This document shows, piece by piece, positions 1 to 10,900 of a DNA stretch of 12,519 nt. A model generated the notes under the pieces. It made no database searches, was not told the origin of the DNA, and was given only the letters and a program-made list of their open reading frames with translations. The DNA comes from Goniomonas avonlea (taxonomy: Eukaryota; Cryptophyceae; Goniomonadida; Goniomonadaceae). The position numbers and the translations under genes were made by a program. The stretch covers positions 1-12,519 of the forward strand of contig QUTJ01031533.1 of the NCBI GenBank assembly GCA_003573635.1. Reading direction: 5' to 3'. Each line of letters begins with the position of its first letter. Positions within the stretch are counted from its first letter, which is position 1.

Positions 1-1920
1 CGCTTCGGGGCCCCAGGCATGCGGGGCTGCGAACTGGCCGACGGTGACAACGATTGGGTCCTCGCCGGCCCAGTCCGAGGTGGGAGGCGTAGGGAGGTCC
101 GCATCCTCGACGTTTGTCGGCACCAACGGGTTGACGCGGGTTGGGTGCGGCGTCGGCGGAACAGAAACGGGCGCAGGGGTCTGCGGGACGGTTATCGGCG
201 GTGACGGGAGGTGTTCGTGGTCGAGCGTGAGGGCTGGAGGACCGTGCCGACGCATAGCGAACTGGAGAGGCGTGGGTGGCAGAGTGAGCGGCGGCGAGGG
301 CAGCTCCGTGTCCGAAGAAACCCCAGGGTCGTCCTCGATCTCGTCAAAGTACCGGCCCAACAGCTGCGCTGATTCCGGAACGTTTCTGAGGGTGCGACTC
401 CTGCTGCCACTGGACCCAGGGCGCCCGGTGGTGGGAGGCCGCGTGGTGCCCTCCCTCCCAGCTGTGAGAGATTGGAACTTCCCTGTGGGTGTGGAACCCG
501 GCCGCGGTGAGCGGTAAGGGCTCGAGATGCTGCCGGGATTGAGGACGGGAGTCCGCTGCTGGTTGGTCGGCGTCGTGGAAATGATGACAGCGGGAGACTG
601 TAGGGACGTCGGGGTGTCGAGGTGGGGACTGCGACGGGCGTCCGGCGACACCGGCACCCGAATCTCGGGACGACCCTGACGCAGGGGGGCCTCGAAGGGA
701 TTTCGGAAGTCGATGGTTCGGTGGGCTGGTTCCTCCTCGTCCTGCAGCGGAGGAGACGTCCTCAGTCTCGCGCCCCTCGGAGTGGGCAGCCTGAGCTCAA
801 TGGACGGGAGCACACCTTCTGCAGCGAGCCACTCGGGGCTGACGACCGGGCGCTTCTGGCGGGGCAGGGGGACGGGGAGGTTGTGATCCCGCTGCGGCTC
901 CTCGCCGTCGAGAGCCAGGGACGAGTCAGCTGCCACAGGCGACGCCTTGGACCGGAAGAGGTCGCGCAGGGGTGGCCTGCGCAGCATCGAAGGCGACGGT
1001 GTGGTGGGCGAGATGGCAGTGCCAGCGCCCAACTCCAGAGTCTCATCACCGTCCTTGGCCAGCTCTGGCGAGCGAAGCCCCAGGAATTGGACAATTTCCG
1101 GGCGCTTGGGCTTGTCAGGGCGCGGCGTTTTCATGAGCATGAAGCGGTGCCCGCCGCTCACCTCCTGCGGCGTCTGGCCAGCTGACCCCGCAGACGACGG
1201 TGTCTGCTCTGTGACGGCCGGAGACAGGTGCCCCTGTGGAACCGCGCCCTCGCTGGGCCTTCGCCGCAGGAGGTCCAGCGCGTTCCAGGGCCCGTAGTTG
1301 TGGCTGAAGCTCATCTCGAACGGGGTCATAGGTGTCAAGGTGCGCGGCGTGTGAGTCAGACTGGAATCTTGCTCGCCCTCAGTGCTGTGCTCAAAGACCG
1401 CCTGCGCAGTCACCTCCGCGACGGCAGGATCGGAGTGGAGGTTCTCGTCATCCAAACTGTAGCTCCTGATTCGGGCGGCAGCCTGTTCCCTCATATGCAC
1501 GGGCAGCATCTCGTACGGCTGCGACGGTGTGCTGAACTCTGGGTCGAGCTGGTCCCAGAACCAGAGACTCGGCCCGGGACTGCTAGACCCTCGGTCCGGC
1601 GACCAGGAGGCTCTGCGTCCAGGGCTCAGGAAAGGGCCCCGCGGGGTGAAGAAAGAGGCTGCGGGCGAGCCGACAGTACTGCCGTCGGTCACCTCGACGG
1701 AGTTGTCCAGCTGCGCAAAGACACTGCGCTTCGACATGGAGCGATTGAGCATGCCGGGTGAGGCTCGTCCGCCCCCGGCGACGAGCGCAGCGGTGACTTT
1801 AACGGTAGTGGGGTCCTCGCATTCGCTGTTGTTGTCGGCGTACTCGTAGATCTGCTCTACCTTGTACGCGTCTGCATCGGGTTGATACACCTGCAATGCG
1901 CGCTTCTGCGCTCGCCGGCG
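1..1920 (-). other. Cytoplasmic tail, Ser/Thr-Pro-rich, at least 640 residues, incomplete
   Basis: Residues 3534-4173, running off the window edge without a stop. It has low complexity, is rich in Pro, Ser, Thr and Arg, and is probably disordered. By hand I count about 37 Ser-Pro or Thr-Pro pairs, candidate sites for proline-directed kinases. Near the membrane are Tyr residues in acidic context (V-Y-Q-P, D-A-Y-K, Q-I-Y-E-Y-A-D; about 1890-1810). Basophilic-kinase-like sites include R-R-A-S-W-S-P (1600-1617) and R-I-R-S-Y-S-L-D (1473-1450), both also similar to 14-3-3 binding sites. No enzymatic domain is visible. The composition fits a regulated scaffold or signalling tail. The function is inferred from composition and motifs only. 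Confidence 0.85.
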
Positions 1921-4900
1921 GAACAGCAGGAAGGCCGCGAGGACGCAGCACATGGGCAGGGTCAAGCCGAGAGCGATTGCGATCGGCTCCCAGGGGAACC
2001 TTGAATCGTCACTTTCGGCCGGCCGCAAAACGGAAGATTGCATTACCGCGAACCACCCGTACCAATCTGACCGCACTGTCACTTGGCGATCGTCACGATT
2101 GACGCTCAGAAACTCGACTTCGGACCACACCAGGGAGCCGGGGTGGTAGCGGTAGACACCCACGCTGCGGTAGGCATCCACCGCGCCAACGAAGGCGTCG
2201 GGATCATACGTGAAACGCAAGACAAACGGCTTGTCCAGAGGCCCTAACGGCTGGTCCAGTGCACCAACGTGGTGCAGGTCACCGATGGTGCGGAGCGTTT
2301 CATTGGCAGTCCCTCGCTGCGCGCCGTCGCCTGGCACCACCGCGGTTAGGTGCCTGCTCGCGACGGTGGAGTGCCCAAGGACTGCCCCTGAGTCGAAACT
2401 GGCGACGGTCACCAGCAGCGCGTTGGCGTTGGAGGCGCTGGCGACGACCGCGTTGGCACCATCCGTGCCGAACTCCATTGTTTGCCCAGGGGCAAGGAGC
2501 TGTCGACGAGAGGAGACGGTACCGACCGCCACCGAGCACTCCTCGTCGAAAAAGCTGTGAGTCTGGTGCACCTTGCAGATGCAGCGACGCAGACCTGGGT
2601 GCCAATACCCCTGCCCTTGGCAGTCGTATCTCTGGCCGGCAACCGTCAGCACGACCCCAAGATCTGCAAACGACCCGGCGCCTGCCCGTGCAACGAGCGA
2701 AGTGTCCGACGTCCAGAATGTTGCGATCGCCGCCGTGCCAGCGACACGCAGCGCCAGGCTTGGGTCGACGATGCCAAAACCCGCTCCGGCGATGCTCATC
2801 CAGTAGTCTGCACGTCCACTCATCTCGACCTGCCTGTCATACACCTGCTCTGTCAAGACGGGCAGCGCGAAAGAGAGTGCCGAGCCGCTCGACAACGACA
2901 CCGCGAGAACCGTCGCCACAATCGCGTGTCCACCCCCGACTCCTGGAGGCGATCCTACGCAGCGCACCGACGTCTCCGACAGCCACGTTGTCGCGTCGCA
3001 CCCCGTGCCTGCGACGCGTACGGTGAGCGACCGATCCACCGTCCCAAAACTGTGGCCGACAAGCGCGAGCAAGGTCGCCCCTGTGGTTGGGCCGAAGGTG
3101 TCCTGTACGCTGGCTCCGCTGAAGCTCAACGCGCCGAGCACGGTGGCCTCGGACCCACGGGACACCGAGAGCGACACAGTGCGGCCCAACCCGCATCCTG
3201 CAGGAGCTTTTGCCTCCACCGAGGAATCACTGACCCAGCGAGTGGCCTCCGAGCCGCTGCCACCAAGCCTGGCTGCCGAGCTGATGACCCCGTGGCCAAG
3301 GTTGGCACCTACAATCTGCACTGCTGCCGCACCCGTGGACGGCGTGTTGGCGTGCTGGCGCGGAAGTGTGATCTGGTCCACCTTGACTCCCGCAACGCTG
3401 CGAGAAGAAGCCAGCGAGAGGACCACCGCCGACGTCAGAGTCGGCCCCTGCGCAGGCATCTTGCAGGACACGCTTGTGTCTGACGCCCACGCTGACGAGG
3501 GAGCGCCCGACTGGCCAACGCGCGCGGTGATGCAGGAATCGACAATGCCGAACCCAGCTCCGAGAACAGTGACACTGGTCGCGGCAGTGGCGGGAGCGTT
3601 GAGCGGCAGGGCGGAGCGCGCCGTAGGAGCATTGAAGGAGAGCGCCATGGCTCCAGTACCGCAGGCATAGAACACGGACACAGCGGGGCTCGGTGTCGAG
3701 AGGCCAACACGGCCAAAGCCGACCGATTTGGCGACGAGAGACGAGTCGGACAGCCACGGAGTCGCGGCTGCAGCGGTCGAAGAGACGCGTATCGCGCCTG
3801 ACGACGAGAGGGTGGAGAACCCGGCACCCAACACGGTGACCAGGACACCGCCTGTGCTGGGCAGGTTCCGCGCCAGAACAGACGACGGTGCAAGCGGCAC
3901 CAGGAAGCTGAAGGTCGGCAGGAGTGTGTGCGGGTCGGTGCCAGCCACAGAGACGACAAACTCCACACTGCGTAGGGCTGGCGAGGCAGGCACCGGGAGA
4001 CGACACCGGAGGGCGGTTTCGGACGACCACACGAGCCGCTCACAGACAGTGCCGCCCACCCGTGCCCGGACAGTGCCAGATTCCTCAACTGGGACCTGGA
4101 ACCCGAGGATGGTCACGGAGACAGCCCCGGTGGCGGGCGCTGTGAGAGGAGAGGTACCGACCACCTGGATTGGGTCGGACAGCAGCGACTGGATGCCCCA
4201 CACGACCACACGGGCGCTGAGAACGTCTCCCGCTACCAGGCTGCTGCCAGCGGGCAGGAGCACGGTCCAGTCGCCTCTAGCATCAACTCCGCTGTCACTG
4301 ACTTCCTCTTTGTTCAGGTACAGGACCACCCGACCGCCTTCCGGCGCAATGGAAGTGCCAGAAACCGCGCGAGCGCCACTATACACAGGGCTGTGCGGGG
4401 TGGGGTGCCTTGGAATGACAACGACCGGGTCAGAGAGGACAGACGAGGCGTCGTTGTCTGGGTGGTAGGTGGACCGCGTCGTGAGTACCTCCCCTATGGT
4501 CAAGGGAGACGCAGACACAGGCACACGCCACCACCCGCTGTTGTCCGCTGCCACAACCGGGAGAACACGCGTCTCGTTTCGGAACAGTTCAACCGTGGTG
4601 CCTTCAGGCTCCAGGGTGGCACCAGCGACAGTCACGTCGTTCTGTACAGCGGGCTTCTGGATGCGGGACGGGTGAGTGCGAACAGGGCTGGTCCCCAAGC
4701 CTCGTGTGGAGTCAGTCGCCAGGGCTGCCACTGCGGTGCGCTCTGTTGCTCGGGCCGGCAGGGCGACGGACCAGGTGCCATCCTCGGAGGATTTCACCCG
4801 TGCGACGTACGACCCGCCTGCCCAAACATCGACGTCGATCCCGGGCGCAGCCACCGTGCCGCGAACCACCTGGGTACCTCGACGGAGCAGAGGGTCAGTC

Positions 4901-7900
4901 ACGCGGGGCGCCTCAGTGACCAATGAGGCGCTGGGGGCCACAATGACAGGCGGTGAAACGTCGACCGAACCGTCGGAAAACTGCAGCCGACGCTGCACAC
5001 GATCGCCGCCGGAGAGTCGCGACACGTTGGCCCGCCATGTGGAGTCGAGGCGCACTGTGGCGTTGGCAGCGACGACGCCGTTCACCAAGACGCTGATTGG
5101 AGTCCCGGGGCTGACGGCGGTGACGCCACCGCGCACCTCCGTGGCGCCTGCGAGAATGTACGACGTCACAGGAACGTCCAGGCTGCGGCGAAGTGGGTGG
5201 ACCGTGACAAGGACTGGGCGGGACGGCCGCGACTCAAGAATCCGTGGAGGCGCCGAACGGCTTGTCTGGCGGAGCCAAGGGGTGCGTGCCAGCACGGTGA
5301 CGCTGTCGCCAGCGCGCAGCTCGCTGACATCAAGGTTGCGCAGCTGCCAGCGGCTCCCTATGATCGCAGCCGTGCCCAGCGGCTCAGAGTTCTTGTACAC
5401 AACGATGTCGTCGACGCCGAGGCCGGAGAGCGAGCCAGACAAGACGGTGTCGGCAACCCGCACGGTCGAGTCGACGGATGGGGCGGCGGGCAGCACGACC
5501 ACAGTGGCGGAGTGCACCGAATCCGGCCGCACCCCCGCGGGGTCGCGACAGACTGCGGACAGCACAGAGTGCAGTTGGAGCTTCCGCAGCCCGACGACGC
5601 GCCACGCGCCGCCTGCGACAGTGACGTTGGCAAGCGGCACCCCGTCCATGAGCAGCGCGACGACGAGCCCGTCGACGTCTGGCGCCTGCCCCCACACAGA
5701 CGACGCATCCTGCGACACGGGGTCCGCGATCACTGGGGCGTTGCAGCGTATCGGGCTCGTGCCGCGACACGCGACTACGTCCGTGGCCGTCGCGAAAACG
5801 GTTGCCTCGACTTGGGACGGGGCTGAAAGCCTCGCCGTCCAGGTTCCGTCGGCCGCGACCGCGGTGTTGAGGTACGCGACGGTCGCGTTGAGGAGGCTGC
5901 AAACCGCGAGGTGGATCACGGACCCGGGCGGCAGCAGCGAGAGACCTGAGACGATGGAGTCTCCAGGCAGCAACCGGGGAGTGACGACTGTCGGGGCGTC
6001 ACTGACCCAGCTCAAGTTGACAGCGGTCACGGCCCAGGCCCGTTCCAGCCCGCTGGGAGTGCTCACTGTGACGTTGACACATGGTGCCAGCGGAGACACC
6101 TCGAGTCGGAACACGCCAGCCTCGGAGCAGTTGCTCGACCCGAGGATCGGGCCCCCGTTGACTCCAAGGTGAACCAGAGCACCGCCGGGGAAGCCTCGCC
6201 CGGAGACCACGGTGGCTCCTGCTCGCAGTGGAAGGTCGAGTCTAGGGCACTCGGGGTTGTTGGAGAGCAGCAGCACCGGCTCTGACGGCAACGAGGAGAT
6301 TTTGGACTCGGTTTCTGTCAGCACGCTCAGTGTGTCCCCGGGCTGAAGCAGGTGCGCACTCACACCCAGAGACCAACGGCCAGCGACGACGTCGCTCACC
6401 GCCACTGGCACCAAATTTCGCAGGATGGTCGCCCTGGCTGCTGCTGGCGCCGAACCAGCAAGCAAGAGCACAGGACCGTCAGGTTCACTTATGCGACGCT
6501 GCGTCCCGGGTTCGGCGGGTATGGCGAACTTGCGGTTGAGGACGAGGCCGGACGTGATGCCTCCGACCACCGAAGGAGTGCCGTTGTCTGAGGCGAGGTC
6601 GGCCCCCCCTGAGCGGGGGAGGACAACCGCGGCGAGGGAGGGGGCTGACTCAACAAGGAAGTCCATGTAGTTCGTGGCGACAGCGTGGACCACCGATCCG
6701 CCGCTCAGAGGCTTGATGTTTGTGAGCAGCCACACGCCACCCGCCAACACCTCCGTCTTCCCGATGGGTGCCATGTCAACGAACACCTCAATGGCGGTGC
6801 CAGGCGGCTGGTTGGAGAAACCGAAAATGGACGAGTCACCGTGCACCACAGGAGCAGCGACGGTGGGGCGAGGAGTAGCGACACCGCTCGTGCCAGCCCC
6901 GGGCCACGGGGCAGTCGAGACAGCGCGCACTGCTGCCGTTGCAGAGAGCGGGCGGGCCAACGATAACTCCCAGCGGAAGTCTGCCCCCACCTGGGTCGAG
7001 CCCACAAACGCGCCGCCAACAAACACGTGCACGACCGAGGTTGGCTCGGCGTAGCAGTCACCGGATACGAGGGTCTGGCCGCGGTCGAGAAAGTAGGCGT
7101 CGGGAGTCGGCGGCTCGGTGACATCGAGTTCGCTCGCAGCGACATTGATGGGCGGTGACCATTTGCTAGCGTACCCGCCCTCCGGCGTGATCGTGAACCT
7201 GAATGCCTGGCCAGGGACGGCGGGCGGGATCGCAACCCGCCAGACACCGTCGTCGGAGACAACTGCCTGCTGCGTCCCCAAGGGTGCAAGCGCCGTCACC
7301 ACCGACGTCGGTGGAAGCGAGGTTTTCCCACGAACAAATGACTGTCCAGAAACAATGGGGGTGATCACGCCTGTTGCAGACTCCAGCCAGACAGGGTCTC
7401 CTAGGGACAGGACGCGCATCGGCTCTGAGGGAAGCGACGTCACGCCCCGCACGTAAATGGTGCCCGAGATCGTCTCTCCTTTTGCGAGAGGCGCAGCCAT
7501 ACCGAACAGGTCGATCGTCCACGATCCATCCGCTCGAGTGAAATTCGTTCCAATGTCCTTGCCGAACCGATACAAGGTCACGAGGGCGAAGGGGTCCTGC
7601 GATACGCCAGAGATGAATCGCTGCCCCTCGAGTGCGACGCTCCTCAATAGAGGAGCTGCGGGCCGAACGAACACTCCGGGCGATGGCTGAGACGCGACAC
7701 TGCTGTTGCTATACCCGAGTGCTGCAGTGACCCGTGTGCCAGTGGTCAGCGGGGGCGTTTGGAGGAACCACACCCCCCCGCTGTCGACAGAGGCCACCCC
7801 AAGGAGCTCCTCATCTCCAAACACAACGACATTCGACACGTTCTGCTCTGTGACTGGCCAGAACTCGCAGACTCCCGACAGGACCAGATTGCCGGCGATG

Positions 7901-10900
7901 AGCGGTGATGCAACAACAGGAGGCAGCAAGACGCTCCAAGGCTCTCGCGAGGCGACTAATGCACGAACAACAACTGGGTCAGACATGATGGACTGCAGAC
8001 CGTTGAAGGTGAGACGTGCTGTCAGCACGTCCCCTTTCTGCAGAACCAATCCCGATATCGAGAAAGCCTGATAAACCGAGGGAGGGGCGCTGCACGAGGG
8101 TGCGCCAGTGCTGCTGGCGACTACAGCGCTCGAACCATGGAAGATCCCGTTGATGAATACCGTCACATAGGCAGAGTCCAAGACGAGCACAGTACCAGAT
8201 GCCACAGAGTCGGCTTCGGTGACGTTGGAACTGAGGCTGGGCGCAGGCAGAACAAGTGGCGAGACAGTGAGTCTGATATCTGGGACCGCGAAGATGTCCT
8301 CTCCAGTGCTTCCGACTGCGACATGCAGCTTCCTCGGCAAGACTGTCGGCGAGAGCGAACGGATCTGAACCCAACGGGTGAGGTTCGACCCAGGGGCGAA
8401 CGTCAACACTCTGGGTGTCACCAAGCTATCAGTGGCAGAGAGCTCAAGTGTACACGACGAAGCAGGCTGGCGAGAGAGCGAAACGGAGAACTCGCAAGCG
8501 GACACGAGCGCGACAAAATCAGGGAGGGGCGACACAAGGACAACGATGGACCCCACTGGGGGAGTGGTCGTTGGTGCGACCGTTGTCGTCGGAGCAGGAG
8601 TAGTGGTCAGGACTGGGGGCGGATCATCAAATGTAAACAGAGCGCTTGCGGTGCCAGCTTGTCTCGTGACTGTCAGAACCACAGGCCCGGAGGACCCGCG
8701 ACCAAACTTGCATCGAACAGAACTCTCGGACATCCATTTCGTGGACTCAAGAGCATCGGTACGAATCCGGCCGAACGGTGTTTGGGACGACTGACGGAAA
8801 CCCCAACCGAGAAGAGTAACGCTCAGTGCTCCGGAAGCCGGTCCGTTGCCCACAACTGCTGCACTCAAACCAATGGCGTCGAAGGTCAAGGCCAAGACAG
8901 ACGTACTGACAAGCGCTATGGTCACTGAAAACTCTTGAGAGGGGCGAGCTAGATCAGAACAGTGCTTGCATCGCACCGTGCTCTCAGAAGCCCAGGCAGT
9001 TCCTTCGCACCCGCTCCCCCCTGTTCGTCCACGAACGCTCCAGTCAGACACCCCGACACAAGTCCCGACAACAGTCACGCTCACAGCACCCGTGGACGCG
9101 ACGTTCCCCCTCACACCGCCGCTTAAACTCGCCGAGTGCACGGACCACGACGAGGCAACCGTGCCAGCCATGTACCCCACCGTCACCGATCCACCAACCC
9201 CAGCCCCATGACTGCCGCTTGCCTTGCACCGAACTGAGCTCTGTGACGCCCAGACCGTCGACTCGCAACCACTGCCCCCCACCCGAGTGCAACCACTCCT
9301 ATCACCAACACCCAACCTCCCCCCGATAACAGTCACCCACACCCCACCAGTCGTCGCAAGATTCGACCCCACAGCGCCACTCAGGAGAACAGTTCCATCC
9401 AAAGAAACTGACGAGGTCAGCGACGCTGTCCGCTGCAAAATAGTCACGGACAGCAGACCAACACTGCGAGACCCGGACGATGCCTTGCACCGCACCGTGC
9501 TCTCCGAGGTCCAAACAGTCGGTTCACATCCGCTCCCGCCAAGCCGACCCGCGACGCTCCGCTTCGACACACCAACACTCCGTCCAACAACAGTCACGCT
9601 CATGCACCCGGTTGAAGCAGAGTTGCTTCTCACACCACCGCTGACAGTCGACCTATCCAGCGACCACAAAGACATGAGCGTCCCGGCTTTCTGCCCCACA
9701 GTCACCGACCCGCCCAGCCCAACACCAGGGCCACCAAGAGCCTTGCACCGAACAGAGCTCTCCGACACCCAAGACGTCAGCTCGCACCCGCTCCCGCCCA
9801 CACGCCCCCGGCTACTCACCCCTTCAGTGCCAAACCTCGACCCGACCACAGTCACCTGCATCGCCCCCGTCGCCGCAACATTCGACACCACACAGCTGCT
9901 TCCCTCCACCGTCCTGTCCGCCGAAAACGAGGAAACAGCCGACCCAACAAGTCGCACAGACGACACAGCCAGCCTTCGCAACACACCGTTGGCCCCAGAC
10001 ACCACCTTGCCTCGCACCGTGCTCTCCGAGGTCCACACCGTCATCTCGCATCCGCTCCCACCCACGCGTGCCCTTCCAGTTCGCCCGTGCGTCCCGACAC
10101 CCGAGCCCACAACAGTCACACTCGTGCCTCCCGTTGCCGCAAGGTTTCCTCTCACCCCAATGCTCACCGCCACGCCATCAAAGGACCACCCATGAGCGTG
10201 GGTCCCAGTCAACTGGCCCATCGTCACCCAGCCACCCAAAACGCCACCACTTCCCGCCGAGGACTTGCACAAAACCGAGCTCTGCGACACCCAGGCTGTC
10301 GACTCGCACCCGCTGCCTCCCACACGGCCTCGACGGCTCATCGCAGTGACACCCAGCCTCGATCCAACCACGGTCACCCGCATCGCACCCGTCGTCCCAA
10401 CATTCGACGCCGTGCCGCCGCTGAACTGGTTGGTCGCGTCCGTGGAAAGCAAAGTGGCCAAGGTCGCTGCTCGCCCCACGCAAGTCACTGACAACGCGAC
10501 GCCCCCCGACCACCCAGATCCAGCCTTGCACCGCACCGAGCTCTCACCGGTCCACAATGTGCTCTCACATCCGCTCCCTCTCACACGGCCTTGTCGACTT
10601 TGAGCATGCATCCCAAGACTCCCGCCCACAACAGTCACACTCGCAGCACCCGTCGAACTGTCATTGGCTCTCACACCACCACTCAAGGTCGCCTCACTGA
10701 ACGACCACAACAACGCAAGCGTCCCGCGGCTCAGGACAAGGGTCACCGACCCTCCGAGACTGACACCACTCCCCGTACCAGCCTTGCATCGCACTGAACT
10801 CTGCGACACCCAAGACGTCGACTCGCATCCACTGCCACCCACGCGCGCTCGCTCGGTGTTGTCGGTGGTGCCCATGTTAGAACCATAAACAGTCACCTGC

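Noticed and set aside
2482-3483. Plus-strand open frame of 333 codons, and several smaller ones between 2259 and 4468
   Set aside because: Arg/His-rich, no domain, overlapping each other in different frames, and antisense to the second IPT array.
3227-4088. Minus-strand open frames of 267 and 217 codons in the other two frames
   Set aside because: They overlap the main frame out of phase; their Arg/Cys/His-rich translations lack the repeated domain signature that the main frame shows in the same place.
4676-6172. Plus-strand open frame of 498 codons
   Set aside because: It is antisense to the Ig-like array. Its product is Thr/Arg/Ser-rich with no recognisable domain, and minus-strand codon bias (C at wobble positions) suppresses stops in this frame. 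The minus frame has periodic domains, so the plus frame is a shadow.
8551-8628. Simple-sequence insertion or assembly artefact
   Set aside because: The Thr/Pro stretch keeps the frame, uses varied codons and separates two recognisable domains, as a linker should.
9224-10195. Plus-strand open frame of 323 codons with repeated H-R-T-E/V-L-S and S-H-P-L-P-P segments
   Set aside because: The repeats are the complement of the IPT/TIG units, which make coherent domains only on the minus strand. Pro/Thr-rich translation is an effect of the C/A-rich strand.
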